From NCBI RefSeq assembly GCF_030814475.1, contig NZ_JAUSVF010000002.1, forward strand, positions 682,001 to 746,000: a stretch of 64,000 nt of DNA, given 5' to 3'. Position numbers and translations under genes: made by a program. Source of the DNA: Pararhizobium capsulatum DSM 1112. Lineage in GTDB: Bacteria; Pseudomonadota; Alphaproteobacteria; Rhizobiales; Rhizobiaceae. Within the stretch, counting starts at the first letter, position 1. Each line of letters begins with the position of its first letter. A model generated the notes under the pieces. That model saw nothing but the letters and a program-made list of their open reading frames with translations. It was not told the DNA's origin and ran no database searches. Shown in pieces: positions 36,475-45,890 of the stretch.

Positions 36475-37641
36475 TTACGCCGATAGCGCGCGCATCTCGC
36501 GATAAAGGTCGGCCTTGCCTTCGAAACCGATGCCGGGCAGGTCCGGCATGGTGATATGGCCATCTTCGACACGTACTCCATCGGGGAAGCCGCCATAGGG
36601 CTGGAACAGATCGGGATAGCTTTCATTGCCGCCAAGCCCCAAACCTGCTGCGATATTAAGCGACATCTGATGGCCGCCATGGGGAATGCAGCGCGACGGC
36701 GACCAGCCATGGGCTTCCAGTACTTCCAGCGTGCGCAGATATTCGACGAGGCCATAGGATAGCGCACAATCGAACTGCAGCCAGTCGCGATCAGGTCGCA
36801 TGCCGCCGTGACGGATGAGATTGCGGGCATCCTGATGGCTGAAGAGGTTTTCGCCGGTGGCCATCGGTCCGGCATAGAATTCCGCAAGTGCCGCCTGTAG
36901 CTGATAATCAAGCGGATCGCCGGCCTCTTCGTACCAGAAGAGCGGGTATTGCCGTAGCATCTTCGCATACGCGATGGCTGTCTCAAGATCGAACCGGCCA
37001 TTGGCATCGACAGCAAGCCGTGCCTGCGGTCCGATTTCCGAAAGCACCGCCTCGATGCGTGTCTGATCCTCTTCAACCGATGCGCCGCCGATCTTCATCT
37101 TGACGACATTGTAGCCACGATCGAGGTAACCCCGCATTTCGGCGCAGAGCGCCGTGTTGTCCTTGCCCGGATAATAGTAGCCCCCGGCAGCATAGACGAA
37201 GACCTTGCGGTTCGGCGTCAGCCCGAAACGATCGGCCAGAAGCTGGAACAGCGGCTTGCCGGCAATCTTGGCCACCGCATCCCAAACCGCCATGTCGATG
37301 GTTCCGACCGCGACGGAGCGTTCGCCATGCCCACCCGGCTTCTCATTGGTCATCATCGCCGCCCAGACCTTTTCCGGCGAAATATTGTCGCCGGTGTCGT
37401 TCAGAAGTGTTTCGGGGTCGGCGGTGGTGATGCGATCGGCGAAGCGCTCGCGGATAAGGCCGCCCTGCCCATAGCGTCCGTTGGAATTGAAGCCGTAACC
37501 TACCACCGGCTTGCCGTCGCGGATCACGTCGGTCACCACGGCGACGAGGCTGCTCGTCATCTTGGAGAAGTCGATATAGGCGTTGCGGATGGGCGACGAA
37601 ATCGGCTTCGTCACTTCGCGAATTTCAATGATGCGGGGCAT
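36475..37641 (-). CDS. tarD: D-tartrate dehydratase, enolase superfamily
   Basis: Mandelate-racemase subgroup enzyme of 388 residues that converts D-tartrate to oxaloacetate. Lys183 (KMKIGG), metal ligands Asp212 (VDANG), Glu238 (WYEE) and Glu264 (ATGEN), and His321 (HGGHQMS) correspond, offset by one, to the residues I recall for the characterised Bradyrhizobium TarD. Long blocks such as GYGFNSNGRYGQGGLIRERF look the same by memory. The divergent GntR gene starts 145 bases away with a palindrome between. The product feeds the TCA cycle, and a nearby FAH-family enzyme may process the enol form. Confidence 0.9.
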   Translation of the reverse strand: MPRIIEIREVTKPISSPIRNAYIDFSKMTSSLVAVVTDVIRDGKPVVGYGFNSNGRYGQGGLIRERFADRITTADPETLLNDTGDNISPEKVWAAMMTNEKPGGHGERSVAVGTIDMAVWDAVAKIAGKPLFQLLADRFGLTPNRKVFVYAAGGYYYPGKDNTALCAEMRGYLDRGYNVVKMKIGGASVEEDQTRIEAVLSEIGPQARLAVDANGRFDLETAIAYAKMLRQYPLFWYEEAGDPLDYQLQAALAEFYAGPMATGENLFSHQDARNLIRHGGMRPDRDWLQFDCALSYGLVEYLRTLEVLEAHGWSPSRCIPHGGHQMSLNIAAGLGLGGNESYPDLFQPYGGFPDGVRVEDGHITMPDLPGIGFEGKADLYREMRALSA

Positions 37642-37734
37642 GGGAACTCCAAGGCGTGGTGTCTGGGGGTAGAATAACGGCGAATTCGATATTTCGCAGC
37701 TTGAACCTGTCGATTTCGGTGATAATGCGTGATC

Positions 37735-37758
37735 TGCATTCTTTCTTCAAAAAATGCA
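37735..37758. promoter_or_regulatory. 24-bp imperfect palindrome between tarD and gntR
   Basis: Arms TGCATTCTTT and AAAAAATGCA around CTTC, with one mismatch per arm. It lies 94 bases from the tarD start and 28 bases before the gntR start. Candidate operator of the divergent GntR protein. Confidence 0.6.
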
Positions 37759-37786
37759 TTTTTAAAACTCCGCCACGGAGGAACGC

Positions 37787-38485
37787 GTGACAGATACGAA
37801 GGCAAGTGGACGCATGCAGGCTGGCGGCAAGACGACAGCCGCATCGACCGTCTTTGCGGCCCTGCGGCGCGAAATTCTTTCCGGCGCGCTGCCACCGGGT
37901 TCGCGCCTTCGGATCGACCATCTCTGCCAGACTTACGGCGTGACCATAAACCCGGTGCGCGAAGCGCTGAACCGACTGACAGCCGAACAGCTGGTTGTCC
38001 TGGAAGATCAGCGCGGCTTCTCCGTCGCGCCGGTATCGCACGATGAGTGGCGCGAACTGGTGCGCAGTCGCTGCCTCATCGAGGCCTGCGCGCTTCGCGA
38101 AGCGATGAGCAACCGCACGCCAGTCTGGGAAGAGGGTATCGTGCTCAGCCTTTACCGCCTCTCCCGCACGGCGCGCTTTCTCGACGTGGAAAACCGCGTA
38201 CCGAACCCGGATTGGGAACTCCATCACCACGCCTTTCACCACGCGCTGCTGGCCAGCTGCAATTCCCGGATCATCCTCGACTTCTGCGAGGAGATGCGCG
38301 AACGCTCCGACCGTTATCGTCGCATTGCCGCCCTTTCCCCGACAGGCCCTCGGCTCACTCAATCCGAGCATAAGGAGATTGCCGACGCCGTAGTCGGCGG
38401 CGAGGTCGAAGAGGCCGTCAAACTCCTGTGCGCCCATTATCAGCGTACACTTGGCGTCGTCGAAGCCCATTTCGAACGGAAATGA
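37787..38485 (+). CDS. GntR-family (FadR type) regulator, probable tartrate regulator
   Basis: FadR-type regulator of 232 residues. The N-terminal winged helix is ALRREILSGALPPGSRLRI with YGVTINPVREALNRLTAEQLV. The C-terminal FCD domain has DWELHHHAFHHALLASCNSR, whose His/Asp residues normally bind a metal and a carboxylic-acid effector. The start is a GTG at 37787 with GGAGGA 5 bases upstream. It is divergent from tarD and converges on the FAH gene with 9 bases between. The most likely effector is tartrate or a related acid (inference). Confidence 0.87.
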   Translation: MTDTKASGRMQAGGKTTAASTVFAALRREILSGALPPGSRLRIDHLCQTYGVTINPVREALNRLTAEQLVVLEDQRGFSVAPVSHDEWRELVRSRCLIEACALREAMSNRTPVWEEGIVLSLYRLSRTARFLDVENRVPNPDWELHHHAFHHALLASCNSRIILDFCEEMRERSDRYRRIAALSPTGPRLTQSEHKEIADAVVGGEVEEAVKLLCAHYQRTLGVVEAHFERK

Positions 38486-38494
38486 TTGAGACGG

Positions 38495-39355
38495 TCAGGC
38501 CGTGACCACACGGTTTGCGAGCACCGGCATGCCCTCGATTTCGATCTCGATCAGATCTCCGGCTTTCATGAAAATAGGCGGCTTGCGGGCAAAGCCGACA
38601 CCGGAGGGCGTTCCGGTAGCTATAAGGTCGCCCGGTTCCAGCGTCATGATTTCCGAGATATCGGCGATGATGCGCGCCACGCTGAACATCATGTCGGCCG
38701 TATTGCCATCCTGCATAATCTCGCCATTGAGGCGCGAACGAATGGAAAGCCCGGATGCACCCGGAGGCAGGGCATCGGCCGTTACAATGGCCGGACCGAA
38801 TGGGCCGGTGGCATCGAAATTCTTGCCCGCCGTCCACTGGGTCGTACGTCGCTGATAGTCGCGGATCGAGCCGTCGTTGAAGGCGCTATAGCCGAAGACA
38901 TGTTCCAGTGCCTTGTACTCGGGAATATTATGGCCGCTCTTGCCGATGACGACAAGCAATTCGGCTTCGAAATCCAGCTTGTCGGAAACAACAGGCGCGA
39001 CAATCTCACCATCCGGCGGCAGAAGGCTGGTTTGCACGCGCAGGAACAGCGTCGGAAACTCAGGCACATCCCGGCCGCCTTCCTTCACATGCTCCAGATA
39101 GTTGAGCCCGAGACAGATGAATTTCCCGGGACGCTCGACGGGAGACAGAAGCTTCACCGTCTCGACCGGCAGCCCCCTTGCCTCGCCGCTCGCGATGGCA
39201 TCCCGCAGTCGCGAGAACAGCGTTCCCTTTGCCTGCATCAGCGCTATCATATCGTCCGGCGCATCCGGTACCAGCTCTGCAATCGCAAAGACCGCACCAT
39301 CCTTCAGTACACCCAGCGCGGCTGCGCCATCGACGTCATAACGAACCAGAAACAT
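38495..39355 (-). CDS. Fumarylacetoacetate hydrolase (FAH) family protein
   Basis: FAH-superfamily enzyme of 286 residues with an FAH_N-like segment. The catalytic domain has FICLGLNYLEHVKEGG, the metal-binding pattern FEAELLVVIG (two Glu), GYSAFNDGSIRDYQ and TGTPSGVGFARKPP. The family cleaves or tautomerises acylpyruvates and oxaloacetate. Beside tarD, whose product first appears as the enol of oxaloacetate, a tautomerase or decarboxylase role is attractive but inferred. The start at 39355 is supported by GGGAGG upstream. It may be co-transcribed from the importer genes at 39.4-45.8 kb (about 90-base gap). Confidence 0.82.
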   Translation of the reverse strand: MFLVRYDVDGAAALGVLKDGAVFAIAELVPDAPDDMIALMQAKGTLFSRLRDAIASGEARGLPVETVKLLSPVERPGKFICLGLNYLEHVKEGGRDVPEFPTLFLRVQTSLLPPDGEIVAPVVSDKLDFEAELLVVIGKSGHNIPEYKALEHVFGYSAFNDGSIRDYQRRTTQWTAGKNFDATGPFGPAIVTADALPPGASGLSIRSRLNGEIMQDGNTADMMFSVARIIADISEIMTLEPGDLIATGTPSGVGFARKPPIFMKAGDLIEIEIEGMPVLANRVVTA

Positions 39356-39446
39356 GAAAAGCCTCCCTTTTGCAGAGAGGGATAAATCATGATCATACAT
39401 TATTCAACACAAATTCAAAATATAATGTACGAACTATCGCTATCCG

Positions 39447-40514
39447 CTAGATCCGCATCTCCGTATCCGCGTCAAACAGCTGCACGGCACTTGTCGGGAA
39501 CGAAAGACCGATGCGGTCGCCGGCCGTAACACCGGAGCGGCCGTTTTCCACGACAGCAAGTTCGGGCGTCGTCGCGGTAGTGATGTAGGTCGATGAGCCC
39601 GTGGATTCGACTACGGAGACCGGCAAACGAAGCACGCCTTCATCGCCGGAAACGACTGTCATATGTTCGGGCCGGATACCGACCGTGAGTTTGCGACCGG
39701 GTTGGACCTGCGTCGCGATCGCAATCTTCTGATGTTCACCAAGATCGAGCACGACCGAGCCACCATCTTCGCCGACGACAGCGGGAATGAAGTTCATGGC
39801 CGGTGAGCCGATGAACCCGGCGACGAACTTGTTGACCGGCTTGTCGTAGAGATCGAGCGGTTTGCCCTGCTGCTCGATGACGCCGGCACGCATGACGACG
39901 ACGTGATCGGCCATGGTCATCGCCTCGATCTGATCGTGCGTGACGTAAACCGAGGTTGCACCGAGACGATCATGTAGCGAGCGGATTTCCTTGCGCATGT
40001 GCACACGCAGCGCGGCATCGAGGTTCGACAGCGGTTCGTCGAACAGGAACGCCTTGGGATGGCGGATGATGGCGCGGCTCATTGCCACGCGCTGGCGCTG
40101 GCCGCCGGAAAGTTCGCGCGGGTATCGTCCAAGCAAGCCGGATAGTCCGGTCGTGACCGCCACCTCTTCGGCCGCCTTCTTGGCTTCCGCCTTCGGCGTG
40201 CCGCGGATGCGCAGGCTGTAGGTCAGGTTTTCCTCCACCGTCATATGCGGATAGAGCGCGTAGGACTGGAAGACCATCGCGACATCGCGCTTGCGCGGGG
40301 GCACGTTGTTCATGATCTCGCCGGCAATCTTCAGCGTGCCGGTGGAGATGCTTTCAAGACCGGCGAGCGAGCGCAGCAGCGTGGACTTGCCGCAACCGGA
40401 TGGCCCTACAAGCGCCGTAAAGCTGCCCTTGCGGATCGACAGGTCGATGTTGCGCAGGGCGTGATAGGCGCCGTAGTGCTTGTTGACGCCGGAAAGTTCG
40501 ATCTGGGCGGTCAT
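39447..40514 (-). CDS. CUT1 sugar ABC transporter ATPase (UgpC/MalK type)
   Basis: Importer ATPase of 355 residues. It has Walker A GPSGCGKST, the Q-loop in MVFQSYALYPHMTVEENL, signature [15 protein letters not shown] and Walker B FLFDEPLSNLDAALR. The regulatory TOBE domain follows (IGSPAMNFIPAV, then GIRPEHM). The ATG at 40514 overlaps the preceding permease stop. It is the last gene of a leftward carbohydrate-uptake operon that begins with a Gfo/Idh dehydrogenase. Confidence 0.92.
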   Translation of the reverse strand: MTAQIELSGVNKHYGAYHALRNIDLSIRKGSFTALVGPSGCGKSTLLRSLAGLESISTGTLKIAGEIMNNVPPRKRDVAMVFQSYALYPHMTVEENLTYSLRIRGTPKAEAKKAAEEVAVTTGLSGLLGRYPRELSGGQRQRVAMSRAIIRHPKAFLFDEPLSNLDAALRVHMRKEIRSLHDRLGATSVYVTHDQIEAMTMADHVVVMRAGVIEQQGKPLDLYDKPVNKFVAGFIGSPAMNFIPAVVGEDGGSVVLDLGEHQKIAIATQVQPGRKLTVGIRPEHMTVVSGDEGVLRLPVSVVESTGSSTYITTATTPELAVVENGRSGVTAGDRIGLSFPTSAVQLFDADTEMRI

Positions 40515-41338
40515 TTGAGAGCTCCCGAGGTAAGACCAGAGACAATGCGCCGTTGCAGGAGCACGAAGATGGCGAGGATAGGCGTCACATACATGGTCGC
40601 GTAGGCCATGATGTTGTTCCATTCATTGGTGTTCGGCCCCATGAAGGAATTGAGGCCGACGCTGGCGGGCTGCAGTTCCACGGCCTGAATGATCGACTTC
40701 GAATAGACGAATTCGCCGAAGGCCTGCATGAAGATGAGGATGGCGGCAACGAGAATGCCGTTGCGCGCCAGTGGCAGGACGATGTTGAAGAAGGCGCCGA
40801 CGCGGGAATTGCCGTCGACGAGCGCCGCCTCTTCCAGTTCCTGCGGCACGCTCATGAAAGTGGCACGCACCAGAACCACGAAGAAGGGCATGCTTTTGGC
40901 GGCAATCGCCAGGATGACCGCGGCGCGCGGATAGTTGAGCAGGCCGACCTGGGAGAAGCCGACGAAGATCGGCGTGATCATCAGCGAGGCCGGCAGGACC
41001 TGCAGCATCAGGATCAGGAAAAGCCCGATATCGACCCAGCCATTGCGGTAACGCGCCAGCACATAGGCGCAGCCGACGCCGAGCACGGAGATCACGACCA
41101 CGGCACCGGACGCGATGACCAACGAGTTCCAGATATAGCGGCCCATGTTCCGGCTTTCCCAGACGGCGCCGTAGATGCCCCATTGCGGATCGCTCGGCCA
41201 GAAGGTCGGTGGCGTTGCGAACATCTCCGAGCCGGATTTCAGCGTGGTGATGTACATCCAGTAGAGGGGAAACAGGTATATCGCGGCCAGGATCAGGGCG
41301 ACGACGAGCATGAGTCTTTCGCGATTGGTCTGGCTCAT
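40511..41338 (-). CDS. CUT1 sugar ABC transporter permease (MalG type)
   Basis: Permease of 275 residues with six membrane helices and the EAA loop EELEEAALVDGNSRVGAFFNIVLPLA, here in the form PQELEEAALVDGN. It overlaps the other permease and the ATPase gene by four bases each. It forms the channel with the MalF-type subunit. Confidence 0.92.
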   Translation of the reverse strand: MSQTNRERLMLVVALILAAIYLFPLYWMYITTLKSGSEMFATPPTFWPSDPQWGIYGAVWESRNMGRYIWNSLVIASGAVVVISVLGVGCAYVLARYRNGWVDIGLFLILMLQVLPASLMITPIFVGFSQVGLLNYPRAAVILAIAAKSMPFFVVLVRATFMSVPQELEEAALVDGNSRVGAFFNIVLPLARNGILVAAILIFMQAFGEFVYSKSIIQAVELQPASVGLNSFMGPNTNEWNNIMAYATMYVTPILAIFVLLQRRIVSGLTSGALK

Positions 41339-42237
41339 CCTCTCACCTCATGGCGCGTGGAGCGGACATAGACGACCGAAGCGAACATCACGAAGACGAT
41401 CATGATGACGGAGATGGTCGCGCCCTTGGCAAAGTCGTACTGGCGGAAGGACAGGTCCCAGGCCCAGTATTGGGTGACGTTGGAGGAATTGTTCGGTCCG
41501 CCTGACGTGATCGCTGCAAAGAGGTCGAACTGCTGCAGCGTGAAGATCAGGCCGAGCGAGACGATGGCGCCAATCGACGAGCGCATCATCGGCAGCGTGA
41601 TCGTCCAGAACCGCTGCCAGGCATTGGCGCCGTCCAGTTCTGCGGCCTCGTAGAGATCGCCGGGAATGGCGGAGAGGCCGACCGAAAGCAGGATCATGTT
41701 GAACGACATGCCGAGCCAGATATTGGCGAGGATCACCGCCCAGAGCGAATAGTTCGGGTCCGAGCGCCAGAAGATATTGCCGGAGATGATGCCGGTTTCC
41801 CGCAGGAAGAAATTGAGGACGCCGAAGTCGCCGGACAAAATCCAGTTCCAGATCGCGCCGACAACGAGGCCGGGCATGACCCAAGAGACCAGGAACAGCC
41901 CGCGCAGCCACGAGGCGCCGGGAAAATTTGTCCAGAAGAACAAAGCGAGGCCAAAGCCGATCAGGAACTGACCGGCAATCGAGGCGACAACGAAAGTGCC
42001 GGTATTGGCAAGGATTGGCCATGTCTCGGGTTGTGAGAACAGGTCGACATAATTTTTGAAGCCGACGAAGGGGCGCCAGAAGGAGCCCAGGCTGAACATG
42101 TCGACTTCCTGGAAGCTCATGACGACGTTGTAGAGCAGCGGCAGGCCTGACAACGTCAAGAGAAAGGCCAGCGGCAGAGCCACGAGGGCGATGTCGAAGC
42201 CTCGACCATCGACGAGGCTGGAAAAGATACGTTTCAT
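41335..42237 (-). CDS. CUT1 sugar ABC transporter permease (MalF type)
   Basis: Permease of 300 residues with six membrane helices and the EAA loop PGDLYEAAELDGANAWQRFW. GGAGGAG precedes the ATG. The gap to the upstream binding-protein gene is about 270 bases and contains a palindromic repeat, unusual inside an operon and likely to reduce permease relative to binding-protein expression. Confidence 0.92.
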   Translation of the reverse strand: MKRIFSSLVDGRGFDIALVALPLAFLLTLSGLPLLYNVVMSFQEVDMFSLGSFWRPFVGFKNYVDLFSQPETWPILANTGTFVVASIAGQFLIGFGLALFFWTNFPGASWLRGLFLVSWVMPGLVVGAIWNWILSGDFGVLNFFLRETGIISGNIFWRSDPNYSLWAVILANIWLGMSFNMILLSVGLSAIPGDLYEAAELDGANAWQRFWTITLPMMRSSIGAIVSLGLIFTLQQFDLFAAITSGGPNNSSNVTQYWAWDLSFRQYDFAKGATISVIMIVFVMFASVVYVRSTRHEVRG

Positions 42238-42319
42238 GGGCTCCTCCGCATCCCGTCCGGGCCGCCCCGCATTTGCGCGAGGCAGACCCGCCGGGAGGAA
42301 TCGTGTGTGCCGGTGGCTG

Positions 42320-42505
42320 ATTACCCCCTCCCTTTGCGGGGAGGGTTAGATCCGAGGGTGCGACTGGCCTCCTTTTCTCCCCAGCGGGGAAAAGGTGGCG
42401 CACAGCGCCGGATGAGGGAGCGGCTGGCCCTGAATTTGCGGCAAAGCCCCCCTCATCGCCTCGCCTTCGCTCTGCACTTCTCCCCGCTGGGGAGAAGTGG
42501 CCATC
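42320..42505. repeat. Rhizobial-type intergenic palindromic repeat
   Basis: GC-rich composite of inverted repeats: CCCTCCCTTTGCGGGGAGGG near 42329, TTTTCTCCCCAGCGGGGAAAA near 42374, and CTTCTCCCCGCTGGGGAGAAG near 42478. It also holds GGCGCACAGCGCCGGATGAGGG and a matching CCCTCATC near 42450. The outer units face each other, so the whole could fold as a large hairpin. This is the style of abundant repeats seen between rhizobial genes. It sits between the binding-protein and permease genes of one operon. Confidence 0.7.
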
Positions 42506-42511
42506 AAACCC

Positions 42512-43744
42512 TTAACCAAGCACAGCCTTGATCTTCTCAGCAGCCTGATCGAGCGCATCCTTCGAGCTCATCTGGCCGGTGAGTGCCGCTTGGATAGCAT
42601 CCTGGATCGCCTTCGAAATCTTCGGCCATTCCGGGTGTGGGCCGCGCGGCTTGGCGTATTTCAGCTGTTCGATGAACACCTTGAGAGCGGCATCCTTGAG
42701 CGGCACCCCAGTCGCCGGAATAGCGATGTCGGAACGGGCCGGCAGCTGGCCGAAGTCCTTGAACATCCGGTCATCCTGCGAGGCGAAATATTCAAGAACC
42801 TTGAAGGCTTCGGCCGGATGCTGGGTGTTGGCGAAGATCGCCCAGTTGAAGTCACCCATGGCCGACGAACGCTCGGCACCGGCTTCCGGCACCGGCAACA
42901 GCGCAACACCCCAGTCGAACTTCGCCTCGGTGGTCATGCGATCCAGTTCCCAGGGACCGGAGATCGCCATGGCGGCATTGCCCGAATTGAACGTGCCGGT
43001 CGAATCCCACTGGCCGCGGGTCAGCGAATCCGGGGACGCCAGCTTCTCGCTGATGATCGTCTTCCAGACATCCAGTGCCTTCACCGCACCTTCGGAATTG
43101 ATGTTCTCGTAGCTGCCGCCGGCCATCTGCGCCCAGGGCAGGAACTGGAAGGTGCCTTCTTCACTCGCCTTTGCCGAGAAGGCGAGGCCATAGACGTTGG
43201 CGGCCGGATCGGTGAGCTTGCGGGCTGCGTCGAGCAGCTCGTCCCATGTCTGCGGCGGCTTGTTCGGGTCCAGACCCTTCGCCTTGAACATGTCCTTGTT
43301 GTAGTAGAGCGCGATCGTGTTCGTCGCTTTCGGCACGCCGTAGTTCTTACCGTCCCAGACGGTTGAGGCGAGCGGACCGGGGAAATAGTTCGCCGTCTTG
43401 ATGACCGTGGATTTGGCGATCATGTCGGTTAGATCAAGGAAAGCGCCACGCGATGCAAACAGCGCGTGCTCCGGATTGTCGATGGCGATGATGTCAGGCG
43501 CCTGACCGGTGGAATAGGCGCGCATCGCCTCGCTCACCACGTCATCGAACTGGATCTGGCGATACTCGACCTTGATGCCGGTATTGAGCTTGTTGAAATC
43601 AGCGATCAGGTTCGGCGCCGGCTGGATGTCACGGTCGAGCGACCAGACGCTGATCGTCACATCCTCGGCCTTGGCCGAAAGCCCGAACAAAGAAACGGTG
43701 GCCAGAGCGACTGCGCCCAGGACTGCAAATTTGCGGATACCCAT
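42512..43744 (-). CDS. Extracellular sugar-binding protein, SBP family 1
   Basis: Periplasmic binding protein of 410 residues with a Sec signal peptide ([21 protein letters not shown], cleavage after AKA near 24). The family 1 core has [17 protein letters not shown] and [19 protein letters not shown] segments. The start at 43744 is supported by AGGAGG just upstream; a longer frame to 43843 would run into the isomerase gene. It supplies the CUT1 permeases downstream. The sugar is not identifiable. Confidence 0.9.
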   Translation of the reverse strand: MGIRKFAVLGAVALATVSLFGLSAKAEDVTISVWSLDRDIQPAPNLIADFNKLNTGIKVEYRQIQFDDVVSEAMRAYSTGQAPDIIAIDNPEHALFASRGAFLDLTDMIAKSTVIKTANYFPGPLASTVWDGKNYGVPKATNTIALYYNKDMFKAKGLDPNKPPQTWDELLDAARKLTDPAANVYGLAFSAKASEEGTFQFLPWAQMAGGSYENINSEGAVKALDVWKTIISEKLASPDSLTRGQWDSTGTFNSGNAAMAISGPWELDRMTTEAKFDWGVALLPVPEAGAERSSAMGDFNWAIFANTQHPAEAFKVLEYFASQDDRMFKDFGQLPARSDIAIPATGVPLKDAALKVFIEQLKYAKPRGPHPEWPKISKAIQDAIQAALTGQMSSKDALDQAAEKIKAVLG

Positions 43745-43806
43745 GTTCTCCTCCTTTGGTGATCCGTTTCCGGCCAACATCCTCCATGCTGGCCGGCATG
43801 CACTTC

Positions 43807-44709
43807 TCAGACCGGATCGACGACGAAATCGCCGCCCCGGCAAGCTTTCAGATAGTTGAGACCGTGGACCTGCCCGGTCATTTCCAGCGCATCGCGATAG
43901 ACCGGATCATGCCAGCCTTCGATGTCGATCGAGCCGGACCAGCCGGCAAGCCGAAGCTCGGAAATCACGTCCGTCCAGTTGGTGTCGCCGAAACCGGGCG
44001 TGCGCATGAAGACGAATTTTTCCTTGCCGAAGATCCCGTGCTCTCGGATGACATCCCAACGGATCGTCGCATCCTTGCCGTGAACGTGGAAAATCTTCGA
44101 GGCCCATTTCCGGATCTGCGGCAGCGGATCGATCAGATAAACCATCTGATGGCACGGCTCCCATTCCAGACCGATATGATCGTCCGGGGTCTCGTTGAAG
44201 ATCAGTTCCCAGGCATCCGGGTTATGGGCGATATTCCAGTCGCCGGTCGCCCAGTTGCCGTCCATTGCGCAATTCTCAAAGGCGATCTTAACACCCTTGT
44301 CGGCGGCGCGCTTGGCAAGCTCGCTCCAGATTTCCTTATAGCGCGGCAGGCTGTCGGTCAGCGGCTTGTTGCGAATGCGGCCGGTGAAACCGGCAATGCA
44401 GGTGGCGCCGAAATGATGGGCGTTGTCGATGCAATCCTGCCAGCCTTGCAGGGTCTGGAGGTCAATTTCGCTGGTTTCGAGCGGATTGCCGAACATGCCG
44501 AGCGTCGAGATGGTGATGTCACGATCACCGATCGCCTCGACGCAGCGTTTGCCGAGGTCGGCAAGGTCCTGGCCATTGGTCGTCTGCCAGAAGAAGGGTT
44601 CAAAGCTTTCAAAGCCCATGTCGGCGATCTGGCCGATGCGTTTGGCCGCGTCGCCCTTGTTGCCGCTGACCATGGTGCCGATGCGGATGGATTTTGCCGG
44701 GTTCGTCAT
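43807..44709 (-). CDS. Sugar phosphate isomerase/epimerase family protein
   Basis: AP-endonuclease-2-like TIM barrel of 300 residues. Probable metal ligands lie in [11 protein letters not shown] (Glu), [17 protein letters not shown] and [10 protein letters not shown]. Such enzymes epimerise or isomerise ketoses and inosose-type polyols. It follows the Gfo/Idh dehydrogenase by 9 bases, suggesting a dehydrogenase-isomerase pathway as in myo-inositol or oxidised-hexose catabolism. Confidence 0.85.
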   Translation of the reverse strand: MTNPAKSIRIGTMVSGNKGDAAKRIGQIADMGFESFEPFFWQTTNGQDLADLGKRCVEAIGDRDITISTLGMFGNPLETSEIDLQTLQGWQDCIDNAHHFGATCIAGFTGRIRNKPLTDSLPRYKEIWSELAKRAADKGVKIAFENCAMDGNWATGDWNIAHNPDAWELIFNETPDDHIGLEWEPCHQMVYLIDPLPQIRKWASKIFHVHGKDATIRWDVIREHGIFGKEKFVFMRTPGFGDTNWTDVISELRLAGWSGSIDIEGWHDPVYRDALEMTGQVHGLNYLKACRGGDFVVDPV

Positions 44710-44718
44710 CGCTTATTC

Positions 44719-45753
44719 CTATGCTGCTATGGTGACGCGCTTGCGGTCCCGGGCGCTGTCGATTGCGCCGAAAACCATGGCAAGGCTCTTGATATTGTCG
44801 CTGCCGTCCGTTTCCGGCTTGGTGCCGGCGCGAATGGCCGAAATGAAACTCTCGATGACGCTGGCATGGCCGTGGGTATCAGCCTCGCTTGCGACCTCGG
44901 GCACAGCGGCCGGTTCGATCGGCCGGAAGAAGCCATCCTCGCCCGCAACAACATTGGCCTCGAAACGATCGGCGCCATCCCAGACGAGCGAGCCTTTCGT
45001 GCCCGTGATGCGCCAGGCGCTTTCCCAACTGGTCGGCGCCCCCTCGGCGCACCAGGAGCCGCGATAGGTGAAGACCACGCCGTCGGAAAATTCGAAGATG
45101 GCGTTGGCGGAAGCCCCGTGGCGATACCAGGAGCCGGCCGGATTGCTCTCGTGGCAATAGACCGCCTGCGGGTCCTTGCCCGACATGAAGCGCGCGGCAT
45201 CAAAAGTGTGGATCGCCATGTCGAGCAGCAGCACATTGTCCATCTGCTCGCGGAAGCCACCGAAGTGCGGCCCGAGGAAGAAATCGCAGTGGAGGCCGGT
45301 CAACTCACCAAGCGTACCCTCCTCGATCAGACGGCGGATGCGGCGAACGCCTGATATGAAGCGGCGGTTCTGGACGACGGCGTGCAGACGGCCGGACTGT
45401 TCGGCAAGCGCACGAAGCTCGCGCGCTTCCTCGAGAGAAGCCGCCATCGGCTTTTCGCTCAGCACGTGGCAACCATGGGCGAGACCAGCCGCGACGACCG
45501 AACGGCGCGCGGCGGGGATGACGATATCGAACAGAAGATCGGCCTTCGTCTCCGAAAGCACGGCCACGAGATCTGTGCCAATCACCGCATCGGCCAAACC
45601 AAATTCTGCGGCACGTACCTCAGCGGTCGCGCGATCGAGATCGACGAGGCCGACGATTGTGACGGCTTCCTTCAGACTGGGGGTTTCCGCGAGAGCCTTG
45701 AGCCACCCTTTGGCCATAGCTCCGCATCCGCACAAAACGGCCTTGTATGTCAC
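44719..45753 (-). CDS. Gfo/Idh/MocA-family oxidoreductase
   Basis: NAD(P)-dependent sugar dehydrogenase of 344 residues. It has an N-terminal Rossmann fold (LCGCGAMAKGWLKALA), the conserved EKP motif in HVLSEKPMAASLEEA and a C-terminal substrate domain with HTFDAARF. The start is GTG with AGGAGG upstream. It is the first gene of the leftward uptake operon, facing the LacI gene, so the operator palindrome lies in its promoter. Confidence 0.88.
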   Translation of the reverse strand: MTYKAVLCGCGAMAKGWLKALAETPSLKEAVTIVGLVDLDRATAEVRAAEFGLADAVIGTDLVAVLSETKADLLFDIVIPAARRSVVAAGLAHGCHVLSEKPMAASLEEARELRALAEQSGRLHAVVQNRRFISGVRRIRRLIEEGTLGELTGLHCDFFLGPHFGGFREQMDNVLLLDMAIHTFDAARFMSGKDPQAVYCHESNPAGSWYRHGASANAIFEFSDGVVFTYRGSWCAEGAPTSWESAWRITGTKGSLVWDGADRFEANVVAGEDGFFRPIEPAAVPEVASEADTHGHASVIESFISAIRAGTKPETDGSDNIKSLAMVFGAIDSARDRKRVTIAA

Positions 45754-45799
45754 TGATTTCCTCCTGCGAACGGGGGCCAGAAACTCCTCGACTGGCTTC

Positions 45800-45813
45800 C
45801 GTAAACGTTTACG
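45800..45813. promoter_or_regulatory. LacI-type operator, perfect 14-bp palindrome
   Basis: CGTAAACGTTTACG with the central CG typical of LacI/PurR sites, 47 bases upstream of the dehydrogenase gene and 78 bases upstream of the LacI gene. It probably controls both directions. Confidence 0.8.
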
Positions 45814-45890
45814 ATACTATGCGGCAAAGCACTTTTATGTCAATAGGGTCCATGAAGGCCTGGAGAATGGCCATGGAGGAAGCGGGGAAA

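Noticed and set aside
42320..42505. Possible CRISPR array
   Set aside because: The repeats are palindromic units of different lengths without regular spacers, and no cas genes are nearby.
43756..45354. Long rightward open frame (532 codons) opposite the isomerase and Gfo/Idh genes
   Set aside because: It spans two real genes and their intergenic gap on the other strand, with no family match.
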